Shown here: piece by piece, positions 7,872 through 16,108 of the stretch
Layout: each line of letters begins with the position of its first letter
Position numbering within the stretch: position 1 is the stretch's first letter
Source of the DNA: Sinorhizobium chiapasense
GTDB lineage: Bacteria; Pseudomonadota; Alphaproteobacteria; Rhizobiales; Rhizobiaceae
Assembly (NCBI RefSeq): GCF_036488675.1
Contig: NZ_CP133152.1
Location: 1,302,001 to 1,366,000, forward strand
DNA length: 64,000 nucleotides
Direction: 5' to 3'
Translations under genes and position numbers: made by a program
Notes under the pieces: model-generated
Told to the model about the DNA's origin: nothing
The model's input: the letters and a program-made list of their open reading frames with translations, nothing else
Database searches by the model: none

Positions 7872-8699
7872 ATGGCTAGCCACGATGTTCAGAGCGTTTT
7901 GCAGACTGTGAAACTGATCGGCGATGCGGAGAAGACACAGGATGCGGGATCAATGGGTCAACTCCTCCATCCCGAACTTGTCTTCCGCCGCGCCGACGGT
8001 TCGGTCGCGGGTAAGTCGGACGTGCTAAAGGCTATGTCGGAACGACAATACAAGCTGCGCGACGCGGAGATCGTTGCTGTTGAAGCGCACCCGGCGGCCA
8101 GAACCGCGGTCGTCACGGTCATTGTCCGTGCCAAAGGGATCGTATTGACCACCGGCGAAGAGTTCGGTGGGACGTTCCGAAATGTCATGACTCTGGAGCG
8201 AGACAACGACAGCGGCCGCTGGAAATGTCGATTATGGGTCAACACCCGCTGGGGTATTACAGTCGAGACTCTGCACCACGTCAGCTTACCAGTATCCAAC
8301 CTTGAACAGTCGAGGCGGTTTTATCGGGATGTCGTCGGTCTGCGGGAACGTGACCGGCCGGCCTTCGATTTCGATGGTGCCTGGTTTCAGTTTGGCGCCG
8401 GCCAGTTGCATCTAATCGTACATAAGGATCGACCGTCGCCCCCAACGTTCCGAGCGGGCAAGCCAGTGGATTCGCGCGATATCCATTTTGCTTTACGAGT
8501 GCGTAGCTTCCGCGAGACGCTCGGCTATCTACAATCGCTCGGTTACAGCGAGAAAGCGGAGAACGAACTCCTGCGTCTTCGGGTCAGTGAACAGGCGACA
8601 GCCGGGTTCCCACAAATTTACATCCTCGACCCCGACCATCACGTCATAGAACTGAATGCCGAGCGGCTCGATGATGACCCCCCGTCGGTCGGTCCCTAG
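7872..8699 (+). CDS. Two-domain protein: NTF2-like domain fused to a VOC (glyoxalase) domain
   Basis: This is a 275-residue cytosolic protein. Residues 1-132 form an NTF2-like/SnoaL-type cone (HPELVFRRADGSVAGKSDVL, then TFRNVMTLERD..GRWKCRLW). Residues 135-265 form a vicinal-oxygen-chelate domain beginning LHHVSLPVSNLEQSRRFYRD and ending DPDHHVIELN, with the usual metal-ligand positions (His near 137, His near 210, Glu near 263). VOC enzymes act on thiol adducts, aromatic diols or antibiotics, and the NTF2-like part often binds a small hydrophobic ligand. The gene follows a TetR remnant, which suggests a former detoxification unit. The exact reaction is unknown. Confidence 0.85.
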   Translation: MASHDVQSVLQTVKLIGDAEKTQDAGSMGQLLHPELVFRRADGSVAGKSDVLKAMSERQYKLRDAEIVAVEAHPAARTAVVTVIVRAKGIVLTTGEEFGGTFRNVMTLERDNDSGRWKCRLWVNTRWGITVETLHHVSLPVSNLEQSRRFYRDVVGLRERDRPAFDFDGAWFQFGAGQLHLIVHKDRPSPPTFRAGKPVDSRDIHFALRVRSFRETLGYLQSLGYSEKAENELLRLRVSEQATAGFPQIYILDPDHHVIELNAERLDDDPPSVGP

Positions 8700-9574
8700 G
8701 CATCGTTGCTGGATGGGCACGGATGCGGTCTAGCCGCTGGGGACGCGTCGGCGCATCCTGAGTGACACCCGAACTGGACGATCGGTTTTGTTGCGGGTCC
8801 TGAAAAGCATGCCGTGGGCTGTCCGAAGTCAGGATGTGTTCACAGCGCCCTGCGTACCTCGCTGGGCGATATCCCGGGCACCCGACCGTATTTGGAACGG
8901 AGCAGCCGTGCTGCGCGGCGATCTGGCAATCAGGCGACGAACCGCAACGATGGCTGCGTTGCTGGCCGCCAAGTGGCTCAGTGACCGCTTAGCGCTTCAA
9001 ACCAGCCATTCGGACTACGAGCGCCGAACGGATGGTCTTGGCGTTTATTAAGCCGTTCGGCGGAATCACGCCTGACCGGCTTCTTCCACCCATTCCAGAC
9101 GATCAGCGGACCGACGCTTTTCGGAAGCCGGCTCTATCTCTCGCCTTGAAGGGAATCGAACCGCAGAACCCGCAATCGAACCGGACTTGTTGGTGGTTGC
9201 CGAGGCTGCGCGGAGACCTGTAATTGCTTGGCGTGGATAGCTGGAATTGATGTGATGTTACACTCGTCATCCTTTCAACGCGATGTAAGTAAGCGGGTCG
9301 CACAGGCCCGCACCGCCACTTGTGTTCGTGTCGCCGTGCCTACCATTTCCCGCAACGTGGCGCAGACATAGCGCAATAGCTTCTCCGTGCGTTCGGGCGT
9401 CGGCAGGATCTTTATCTCGACGTTAACCCGCGGCTGATCGACCATCCCAAGACTGGCAAATTTGCCAGCAGGAGCTCGGCTGTACCGACGATGGCTCGAA
9501 GATGGGGCGTAATGCTCGCCCTCGCCGCAGTCCAAACCGGTCGCCCGTCCCGCCCCTTTGTGCTATAAGGCCTG
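8700..9574. other. 875 bp without a recognisable gene
   Basis: Only short overlapping frames with no family resemblance are seen on either strand. Nothing else is supported here. Confidence 0.5.
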
Positions 9575-9838
9575 ATGCCCGAAAACGAACAGCTGTACGA
9601 GTTCTCTGAGTTCTCCGGCGAATTTGTCGACGACGATGTAATGGTGGTTATCGGCATATACCGCCAAGCCGACACCAACGGAGATTGGACGCTCGAGGTC
9701 GTCGATCAAGAGGGGTACTCGACCGTCTGGGAAGACCTGTTCGATACTGATCGTGACGCCTTCCAAGAATTTTTGGCCACGGTCCAGCGAGACGGAATCC
9801 GCAGCTTTCTGGAGCAGTCGATTCACACCGTGCATTGA
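9575..9838 (+). CDS. Small acidic hypothetical protein
   Basis: This 87-residue protein is strongly acidic with no membrane segment. It contains an alternating hydrophobic stretch (DDVMVVIGIYRQ), a turn (TNGDWTLEVVDQEGYSTVWEDLF), and an amphipathic C-terminal helix (DAFQEFLATVQRDGIRSFLE). The composition and predicted beta-then-helix order look like a real folded domain, and AAGG lies just upstream of the ATG. An antisense frame covers the same bases, but its protein has no such pattern. Function unknown. Confidence 0.65.
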   Translation: MPENEQLYEFSEFSGEFVDDDVMVVIGIYRQADTNGDWTLEVVDQEGYSTVWEDLFDTDRDAFQEFLATVQRDGIRSFLEQSIHTVH

Positions 9839-10257
9839 CGCTTGACCGCGTGATCTCGCGCCAATTACTTCCCGTTCGCGCACCGCCCTACCTGGCGCAC
9901 CACCACAGAGGAGACATTGCTAATGCGGTCGGCATCCGTGCCGGCGGCACCGTGTTTTCTCTTACTTGGAGGTGGCCGTGGCCCCGACAACGCCTCTCGA
10001 TACCATCAGCCGAAGCCGCCGAACGCATGCGAATCTCCCGCAAGATGCTCATCAAGCTTGGACGCGATTTGGGCGCTTGCTCGGTTTTCAACGGCGAGTA
10101 TTTGTTTGCGAGATCAACGCGATCGAATCATCGATCAAGAGCAAGGCTGTAAGTAACGGCCGCTCCGTCACCCTGTCCGGTTGCCAGTCTGGTAGTCTCC
10201 TTAGGGCGAGGAACCGCAGCCCCTCGCCGCCGTTCTTCCTTGCGAAGGAGAATCAAG
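9839..10257. other. 419 bp without a recognisable gene
   Basis: No frame with a convincing start and protein pattern is visible. The segment ends with the ribosome site (AAGGAG) of the next small gene. Confidence 0.5.
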
Positions 10258-10440
10258 ATGGCGATCAAAGACACCAACGCGAAACCGGAGCAGCGAAAGC
10301 CGAAGGACGTCCATCAACCCGCGGATCGAAAGAAGCATCCTGACGAGGAGTCGATCGCACCGCCCACGGTCCAGCCTCCTGGCGCCAAGGACACGAGCGA
10401 AAGACCGAAAGTGAATCCGGTTACGGGTGGGGCGATGTGA
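10258..10440 (+). CDS. Small disordered hydrophilic protein
   Basis: This is a 60-residue protein rich in lysine, proline and aspartate (MAIKDTNAKPEQRKPKD, then SIAPPTVQPPGAKD, ending VTGGAM). It has no hydrophobic core, so it is expected to be unstructured. I chose the ATG at 10258 because AAGGAG lies 8 bases upstream; an in-frame ATG at 10240 has no site. Its function is unknown. Short proteins of this style are often stress-linked in rhizobia, but nothing in the sequence shows that here. Confidence 0.6.
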   Translation: MAIKDTNAKPEQRKPKDVHQPADRKKHPDEESIAPPTVQPPGAKDTSERPKVNPVTGGAM

Positions 10441-10731
10441 GTATAGCCAAGAGGAGTCGCTCGACACACCATTATGACGAAGATTCGCCGTTCCGCAACC
10501 GTTTGGCCGAACGTTCTCCAGTGTTCATTTAACGTCTGGAGAGCGCTAATTTTCAATTTGTCAACGTGAACAAACGCCCGGCCGCCCAAACCGAATTTTG
10601 CAGAGACGTAGCGAAATGCGGGTCGCGACGCACTCTGATTCCGCCACGCCATTGTCACGCTCTCGTCACGATCGGCGGCTAAGAGATACCCATTCGCCAT
10701 TGACCACGGATGTACTGGCAATGGCTGCAGG
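10441..10731. other. 291 bp gap ending in a strong terminator; possible small-RNA gene
   Basis: No protein-coding frame is convincing, yet a strong rho-independent terminator for the plus strand closes the segment. Such a terminator nearly 300 bases after the nearest stop codon could belong to a noncoding transcript. No clear promoter was found. Confidence 0.25.
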
Positions 10732-10757
10732 AAGGTCGGGGTTGCCCGGCCTTTTTT
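10732..10757 (+). terminator. Rho-independent terminator
   Basis: The stem AAGGTCGGG pairs with CCCGGCCTT (9 pairs, one G-T) around a GTTG loop, and is followed directly by a T run. The orientation is plus strand. Confidence 0.7.
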
Positions 10758-10818
10758 GTTGCCTGCTGCTTGAGAGATGCCAATCTATGCGACTACAAGA
10801 CGTGGTGGGAGAGACGAC

Positions 10819-11046
10819 GTGGCGAGAAGCAAGGAACACATCGATAACCTCTTGAGATTGCGTCAGGAATTGGTCGAGCGTCGCCGTGCGGTTGCCGGTA
10901 ATAAAGATCCAGGGGAGATCGTGGCAACTGCAAAGGGCGTGATTGAATTTCAAATGAGCATCGAGGCGATCGATCGAGCCATAGACGACGAAAGAAGACT
11001 ACACGGGGCTCCAGTACCCCGCCTGGGCGGTGCTCCTAATCCTTGA
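10819..11046 (+). CDS. Small charged alpha-helical protein
   Basis: The frame encodes a 75-residue, mostly helical protein from the GTG start chosen here (ARSKEHIDNLLRLRQELVERRR, then a second helix FQMSIEAIDRAIDDERR). I chose GTG because GGGAGAG lies upstream at normal spacing. An ATG at 10777 in the same frame would add 14 residues but sits just after the terminator without a site. The two amphipathic helices suggest a helical hairpin or a coiled-coil dimer. No family recognised. Confidence 0.5.
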   Translation: MARSKEHIDNLLRLRQELVERRRAVAGNKDPGEIVATAKGVIEFQMSIEAIDRAIDDERRLHGAPVPRLGGAPNP

Positions 11047-11115
11047 CTGCAACACGCTCTGTGAGACCCTGAAGCCCTCTTGGTTGCATGGGCGGCAAAG
11101 CCGGCCAGCCTCCCC

Positions 11116-12006
11116 TCACCTTCCCGGTCTCACAAGTGACCGGGCAATATCGATGATGTCGTCACGGCCGGCAGTCGGGTCCTCCTTGTTCCAGGCGACC
11201 CCGAGGCCGATGCGGAAGTCGACGCCCCTCACCTTCCTCAGTTCGAAATTGCGGTTCGGCATGCCCTCAGTCCATTCCGGCGCAAAGCCGATGCCGAGGC
11301 CGGCGGAGACCAGGGAGACCAGCGAGAAGGTGTCGTCGCAGGTATAGGCAATGTTCTTCGTCAGGTCGTGCTCTTCGAACTTCTCCGAAAAATAGCGCTC
11401 GGTGTAGGAGAGGTTCGCTCGAGAAAAGGAGATGATCTTCTGGTCCCGCAGATCCTCGATGCCGATCTCGCTGCGAACCGCAAGCGGACTGCTCTTTTCC
11501 ACCGCCAGCAGATAGCGCTCATGGGCGATCGAGAAGAACCGCAAGCTTCCGATGTTCTCGACCGGTCTTATAAAGCCGAGATTGATCTGGCCGTTCTCAA
11601 GGTTGCGGATGATGTCGTTGGTGGTGCCGCTCGCAATATGCAGCTGGATCTCCGGGTACTTGCGGGCAATGCGGGCAAGGAACGCCGGCAGCACGCCAAT
11701 CGTCGCCGGATAGACGGTGCCGATCTTGATCTGCTTCATCCTTTTGCCGGCAACCGAGCGCGCCACTTCGGCCGACAGATCGACGTCGCTCAAGATCCGG
11801 ATACAGCGATCGTAGAACACCTCCCCTGCCCTCGTCAGCGCTACCCGCCGTGTCGTCCGGGTGAACAGTTGCACGCCGATCTCCTTCTCCAGCGCCTGAA
11901 CCTGGTTGCTCAACGCCGGCTGGGCAATACACACCAGTGCCGCCGCCCGACCGAAATGCAGCTCCTCGGCCACTGCAACGAAATAGCTCAGCTGGTGCAG
12001 CTCCAT
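11116..12006 (-). CDS. LysR-family transcriptional regulator
   Basis: This is a 296-residue regulator. The N-terminal winged helix-turn-helix (MELHQLSYFVAVAEELHFGRAA, then QPALSNQVQALEKEIG) spans about 1-60, and a periplasmic-binding-protein-like effector domain spans about 88-290. The HFGRAA and IAQPALS motifs are typical of the CatR/BenM/HcaR group, which responds to small aromatic or carboxylic compounds. The start at 12006 fits the family's usual length; an in-frame ATG at 12030 would add eight residues. No target operon adjoins it: the gene upstream is an XRE regulator in the other direction. A decayed paralogue lies at 4395-4540. Confidence 0.93.
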   Translation of the reverse strand: MELHQLSYFVAVAEELHFGRAAALVCIAQPALSNQVQALEKEIGVQLFTRTTRRVALTRAGEVFYDRCIRILSDVDLSAEVARSVAGKRMKQIKIGTVYPATIGVLPAFLARIARKYPEIQLHIASGTTNDIIRNLENGQINLGFIRPVENIGSLRFFSIAHERYLLAVEKSSPLAVRSEIGIEDLRDQKIISFSRANLSYTERYFSEKFEEHDLTKNIAYTCDDTFSLVSLVSAGLGIGFAPEWTEGMPNRNFELRKVRGVDFRIGLGVAWNKEDPTAGRDDIIDIARSLVRPGR

Positions 12007-12091
12007 ATTACCGACGTCCTTGGCGCGCATCTATCCAAGGCGATACACGTCATGATCACTTTCATAGTTCTATAATACGTGGTTTCATAAA

Positions 12092-12394
12092 ATGGCAAAT
12101 GCTGGTTTTGTTCGCATGGACGTACGGCAGCTGGTTGCATTGAATCTTCGGCGCTTGAGGGTGGCGAGGGAGATATCGCAAGACGACTTGGCACTTGCGG
12201 CCGGGATAGAGCGGTCTTACGCCGGTCACTTGGAACGCGGCAGCAAAAATCCCACCATTATTACGCTAGATAAGCTTACGGTGGCTCTGCAATGTCATAT
12301 TTCCGAGCTGTTCGCAGAGTTGCCGGCTGGAACAACGGAGATCGGGCCCCTCAAGAGTGGCCGAAGAAGTTCCAAGCCTAGAAAATCAAGGTAA
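12092..12394 (+). CDS. XRE-family helix-turn-helix regulator
   Basis: This is a 100-residue DNA-binding protein. An HTH_3 domain covers about 12-68 (NLRRLRVAREISQDDLALAAG, then IERSYAGHLERGSKNPTIITL and LTVALQ). The C-terminal tail is basic (SGRRSSKPRKSR). No sensor domain is present, so it probably acts as a simple repressor. The gene is divergent from the LysR gene across 85 bases. The start could be 12092 or the internal ATG at 12116. Short XRE proteins of this kind are often linked to restriction systems or mobile DNA, and an IS110 remnant and a repeat copy lie just downstream. Confidence 0.85.
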   Translation: MANAGFVRMDVRQLVALNLRRLRVAREISQDDLALAAGIERSYAGHLERGSKNPTIITLDKLTVALQCHISELFAELPAGTTEIGPLKSGRRSSKPRKSR

Positions 12395-12446
12395 CGGGGA
12401 TTGCCTGAGTTCAAGTGAGCCACAGGCGCGTATGATCGGTTCCAGT

Positions 12447-12466
12447 CGATACATTATGCGATCTTC
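12447..12466 (+). repeat. 20-bp direct repeat, left copy
   Basis: The bases CGATACATTATGCGATCTTC occur here and again, identical and in the same orientation, at 27127-27146. Both copies lie close to a transposase fragment (IS110 remnant here, IS30 remnant there). The similarity does not extend beyond the 20 bases. Confidence 0.8.
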
Positions 12467-12739
12467 TGTAACGGGCGTTGCGTCAATCCCTTGTGAGCGT
12501 GATCCCTCGCCGAGGGCTCGCTTCTGTCCGCAGTCGGAGCTGGGCCGCTGCTCTATGGGGTCTGCTGAGGACCGGTTGGCCAATCTTTAGAGGCGCAGTC
12601 ACCGCGTGCTGCTGATCGCATAGCGGCCTAACCCATCCATCGTCCCGGCGAGGGACCTTGCTGCGGAGGGCCGATGGCTGTGCCCGTCCGAAAGCCTGTC
12701 GTCTCCTCCGATCAAGCGCCAGGGCTGGCGCTACCTTAC

Positions 12740-13010
12740 GAGGAATGAAGTTGGTTCTGTCCCTGAGCATGCAATGCAACACCACCGCCAGCTTGCGGGC
12801 CAGTGCCACGCGCGCCTTTCTGGGACCGGCCCGTCTGGCGACCGCCAACGCCCAGCCCTTCAAATCGGAACCTTTGACCGGTCGCGTCAGGATGACGTGG
12901 CCGCCTCGTAGAGCGCGGTTCGCACGCTCCCATCGCCGATCTTCGAGATGCGACCGCTATGATCGGTCTCGCCGGATTGATACTACTTCGGCGTGTCGGT
13001 CTTTACCGGC
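12740..13010 (-). pseudogene. IS110-family transposase, 3' remnant
   Basis: On the minus strand this encodes YQSGETDHSGRISKIGD, VRTALYEAA, then after a one-base deletion near 12898 VILTRPVKGSDLKGWALAVA and RKARVALARKLAVVLHCML. These are the C-terminal transposase_20 segments of IS110-family transposases. A TAG at 12983-12985 interrupts the frame before the YQSGE motif. The N-terminal DEDD nuclease half is missing. It is therefore a dead fragment, truncated, frameshifted and carrying a nonsense codon. Confidence 0.8.
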
Positions 13011-13056
13011 ATCGTCTTAAAGGCAACTCTGTCGCCACGACATAACTAGCGGTTTG

Positions 13057-13818
13057 TTATTTCGAGATGCCCTCAAGGCGGTATCGCGTTCCTGGGTAAA
13101 GGAGATGTGCTGTCGTCACGTTCGCCGTGTCGGACCATGTGCGGCGCCTGATCATGAGACAGGGCTCATTCCGGCCAATGCCGAGCAGCTTGCGTTCCCA
13201 GGGCCGCGGCGAGACTGCCTCAACGATCTGTTCCGTCCGGGTAATGGGCGCGATCGCTGTTAGATAGGCGTTCGGCGTCATTGCGGTGAAGTCCTGTTCC
13301 ATGTAGCGGGGGCAGATCGCCGGATTTACAAAACGATCCTCGATCTGAATCGGAAGCCCGTTCTCGAAGTGAACCATGATCGAATGGAAGACGCGCGCGC
13401 CGGTGGCAACCCCCAGGGCATAACCGATCTCCGGCGTAGCGTCCTCTTGCTTCATCAGCGTAATGCGGGATGTGTGCGTATGTCCGCGCTCGCGGATCTC
13501 GTCGGCGATGTTGCGGACCTCGAGCAACGCCGTGCTGCCCTTTTGCGGAGCAACGAAGGAGCCGACCCCCTGCACTCGCGTGATCGCCCCCTCGTTGGCG
13601 AGTTCCCGCAGCGCCCGGTTGGCGGTCATACGGCTGACGCCAAAGTCGGTGACGATCTCATTCTCCGATGGGATGCGATGGTTCGCCGGCCATTCACCAT
13701 TTTCGATGCGGCTACGGATAAAAAGCTTGACCGCCTCATAGCGCGGCACCGGTCCGTCTTCAAACGCGGCCCTCTCGTTCTTACGCTCCGCTGCCGTCAT
13801 CAGGATGGTCGCCTCCAT
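13057..13818 (-). CDS. GntR-family regulator, HutC subfamily
   Basis: This is a 253-residue regulator with an N-terminal winged helix (about 25-92: RYEAVKLFIRSRIENGEW, then IPSENEIVTDFGVSRMTANRAL and ITRVQGVGSFV) and a C-terminal UTRA effector-binding domain (about 110-250). This architecture and the TANRALRELANEG segment match HutC, which represses histidine-utilisation genes and is induced by urocanate. It is transcribed divergently from hutX across 257 bases, so it very probably controls the hutXWV-H operon and itself. No other hut catabolic genes are present, so its inducer may differ from that of classical HutC. Confidence 0.9.
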   Translation of the reverse strand: MEATILMTAAERKNERAAFEDGPVPRYEAVKLFIRSRIENGEWPANHRIPSENEIVTDFGVSRMTANRALRELANEGAITRVQGVGSFVAPQKGSTALLEVRNIADEIRERGHTHTSRITLMKQEDATPEIGYALGVATGARVFHSIMVHFENGLPIQIEDRFVNPAICPRYMEQDFTAMTPNAYLTAIAPITRTEQIVEAVSPRPWERKLLGIGRNEPCLMIRRRTWSDTANVTTAHLLYPGTRYRLEGISK

Positions 13819-14075
13819 ACCGCTGTATCGATCGAATGCTGCGCATGCGCCTACTAAACTTTTTCGTTTATTTCGTTCTTGCGCGCCAGCTTAAAATATC
13901 TATAGTTCCATATACAACATCATACAGGCGGTGGGCGACTTATTTTTGAAGCGTCCATCAAAACAAGGTGGCGCAATGCACGAAGAACGCCACGACCGGG
14001 AAGAGGAACCGATCGCGCCGTAGCACGCACACTCATCATGGCAATCGAAGCGAACATTAAAAAAGGGGAACGCGC
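13819..14075. promoter_or_regulatory. Divergent control region between the HutC-like gene and hutX
   Basis: This AT-rich 257-bp region must hold both promoters. The stretch around 13891-13918, containing TATAGTTCCATATACAAC, includes a TTGTATA-like half-site (reverse strand) resembling HutC-type operators, but the second half is imperfect. A GGGG ribosome site precedes hutX. Confidence 0.4.
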
Positions 14076-15110
14076 ATGTCGATCAGCACAATGAAACTCA
14101 CCTTCGCCGCCGCCGGTCTGATGCTGGCAGCATCCACCGGTAGCGCCAGCGCCTCCTATTGCAGCGACGGCAAGACCGTGACCTTCGCCGGTATCGACTG
14201 GGAAAGCGGCGCCTTCATCACCGAAGTCATGAAGACGATCCTCTCCACGGGCTATGATTGCCAGGTGGATTCCATCCCCGGCAATTCCGTGACGCTGGAG
14301 CAGGCGACTGCCAATAACGACGTCCAGATTTTTGCCGAGGAATGGCTGGGCCGTTCGGACGTCTGGAACAAGGCGGTAGAGGAAAAGAAGGTGCTGGCTG
14401 TCGGCAAGACCTTCGTCGGCGCCAGCGAAGGCTGGTTCGTGCCGGACTACGTTATTCATGGCGATCCGGCGCGCAACATCGAGCCCAAAACCTCGGACCT
14501 CAAGAGCGTGTCCCAACTCTCCGATCCGAAGATCGTCGAAATCTTCGCCGATCCGGAGGAGCCGTCTAAGGGCCGTTTTCTGAACTGCCCGTCCGGCTGG
14601 ACCTGCGAAGGCATCAGCACCGCCAAGCTCGAAGCCTACAAGCTTGGCGAAGCCTATGTGAACTTCCGTCCGGGCACGGGCACGGCGCTCGATTCAGCGA
14701 TCACCTCCGCCTATCTCCAGGGCGAGCCGGTCCTCTTCTACTACTGGTCCCCGACCGCGATCATGGGTAAGTTCAAGCTGATCCAGCTTGAAGAACCAGC
14801 CTATAACGAGGCCTGCTGGAAAGAACTGAGCAGCGCCAACGGCAAGCGTGATCAGGCTTGCGCCTTCCCCTCAGTCGATGTCGCCTACGGCGTCAACAGC
14901 ACCTTCGCTTCGGAGGCGCCAGAGATTATCGAAATCCTCGAAAAAGCGACCTTCCCGCTTGAGGACGTCAACGGCAGTCTCGCTTATATGGTCGACAACA
15001 AGGTCGACGCGGCCGCCGCGGCGGCCGAATTCCTGAAGACCAAGTCCGACGTCTGGGGGAAATGGGTCTCCGACGAGGCACGCGGCAAGATCGAAGCGAG
15101 CCTCAAGTAA
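14076..15110 (+). CDS. hutX: Histidine/betaine ABC transporter substrate-binding protein (ProX/OpuAC type)
   Basis: This is a 344-residue periplasmic binding protein. A signal peptide covers about 1-28 (MSISTMKL, hydrophobic core, ASA-S). The OpuAC/ProX fold follows (VTFAGIDWESGAF, then PGNSVTLEQA) with a WSPTAIMGKFKLIQLEEP segment that contributes aromatic ligand-binding residues. Six cysteines suggest disulfides. The layout binding protein, permease, ATPase, hutH homologue matches the Sinorhizobium hutXWV system, described as a histidine transporter that also takes betaine and proline. The gene is preceded by GGGGAAC and followed by a 140-bp gap with a stem-loop before hutW, the usual way to make the binding protein in excess. 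Confidence 0.88.
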   Translation: MSISTMKLTFAAAGLMLAASTGSASASYCSDGKTVTFAGIDWESGAFITEVMKTILSTGYDCQVDSIPGNSVTLEQATANNDVQIFAEEWLGRSDVWNKAVEEKKVLAVGKTFVGASEGWFVPDYVIHGDPARNIEPKTSDLKSVSQLSDPKIVEIFADPEEPSKGRFLNCPSGWTCEGISTAKLEAYKLGEAYVNFRPGTGTALDSAITSAYLQGEPVLFYYWSPTAIMGKFKLIQLEEPAYNEACWKELSSANGKRDQACAFPSVDVAYGVNSTFASEAPEIIEILEKATFPLEDVNGSLAYMVDNKVDAAAAAAEFLKTKSDVWGKWVSDEARGKIEASLK

Positions 15111-15180
15111 CGACACCCTTCATCGCCTGCGCTTGCCGCTTCCTTCCACCCCTTGTTGCCGGAACGAAGCGGCGGCGCCA

Positions 15181-15229
15181 GGAGCTGCCGACGTGCTGCG
15201 GACAGGCGGCGATAACCGCCGGCAGCTCC
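15181..15229 (+). promoter_or_regulatory. Stem-loop between hutX and hutW
   Basis: GGAGCTGCCG (15181-15190) pairs with CGGCAGCTCC (15220-15229), and an inner GGCGG/CCGCC pair is nested inside. There is no T run, so this is more likely an mRNA-stabilising or attenuating structure that favours hutX expression than a full terminator. Confidence 0.6.
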
Positions 15230-15250
15230 CCGAGCTAAGGAACGGTTCCG

Positions 15251-16108
15251 ATGTTTCCGGACTCTCTCAATCTTTCGATCCGCACGCCGGTGAACGAGTT
15301 CATTCAGGCTCTCGTCACCAACTACGGCTGGGTATTCAAGGCGATCAGCGGCGTCATCCTGAAGGCCGTGCTATTCATTGAATGGATCCTGCGTGGCTTG
15401 CCTTGGTGGCTCGTGATTCTCGCGTTCATGGCGCTTGCCTGGCAAAGTTCGAAGCGCTGGACGCTGACGATCGCCGTCGGTCTCCTGCTGATAGCAGTCG
15501 GCGTACTCGGCCTCTGGGATCTGACGATGCAGACGCTCGCCTTGATGCTGATGGCGACAATCGTCTCGGTGGTGATCGGCGTGCCGATCGGCATTCTCGT
15601 CGCCAAGAGCCGCGTGGTGCGCAACGTCACCTTGCCGGTTCTCGACGTAATGCAGACCATGCCGAGCTTTGTCTACCTGATCCCGGCGCTGATGCTCTTC
15701 GGCCTCGGCAAGGTGCCCGCGATCCTTGCGACCATCATTTACGCGGTTCCGCCGTTGATCCGTCTGACCGATCTCGGCATCCGCCAGGTCGATGGCGAGG
15801 TTGTCGAGGCGGCAACCGCTTTCGGCGGCAGCCCGGCGCAGATCCTGTTCGGCGTGGAGCTGCCGCTCGCCACCCCGACCATCATGGCCGGCCTCAACCA
15901 GACGATCATGATGGCGCTTTCGATGGTCGTCGTCGCATCGATGATCGGCGCACGCGGCCTGGGCGAGCAGGTGCTGAACGGTATCCAGACGCTCGACGTC
16001 GGCAAGGGCCTGGAGGCGGGCATCGGTATCGTCATTCTCGCAATTGTGCTCGATCGCATCACGCAGGGCTTTGGCAAGCCCCGGACGGAGGACGCCCGCA
16101 ATGGCTGA
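15251..16108 (+). CDS. hutW: Histidine/betaine ABC transporter permease (ProW type)
   Basis: This is a 285-residue inner-membrane protein with membrane segments from about residue 50 onward and the BPD_transp_1 core at about 95-270. The EAA-type loop reads EAATAFGGSPAQILFGVELP at about 195-215. As in ProW/OpuAB, only one permease gene is present, so the channel is a homodimer. The stop codon overlaps the start of hutV by eight bases, indicating translational coupling. It works with the binding protein at 14076-15110 and the ATPase at 16101-16919. Confidence 0.92.
   Translation: MFPDSLNLSIRTPVNEFIQALVTNYGWVFKAISGVILKAVLFIEWILRGLPWWLVILAFMALAWQSSKRWTLTIAVGLLLIAVGVLGLWDLTMQTLALMLMATIVSVVIGVPIGILVAKSRVVRNVTLPVLDVMQTMPSFVYLIPALMLFGLGKVPAILATIIYAVPPLIRLTDLGIRQVDGEVVEAATAFGGSPAQILFGVELPLATPTIMAGLNQTIMMALSMVVVASMIGARGLGEQVLNGIQTLDVGKGLEAGIGIVILAIVLDRITQGFGKPRTEDARNG

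Noticed and set aside
8788..9051. Possible regulator remnant on the minus strand (a segment like LLRSKYGRVPG)
   Set aside because: The match to AraC-type C-termini is too short and the rest of the domain is absent.
12483..12863. Minus-strand frame of 126 codons as a gene
   Set aside because: Its first 50 codons are the IS110 transposase C-terminus and the rest has no pattern, so it is part of the relic.
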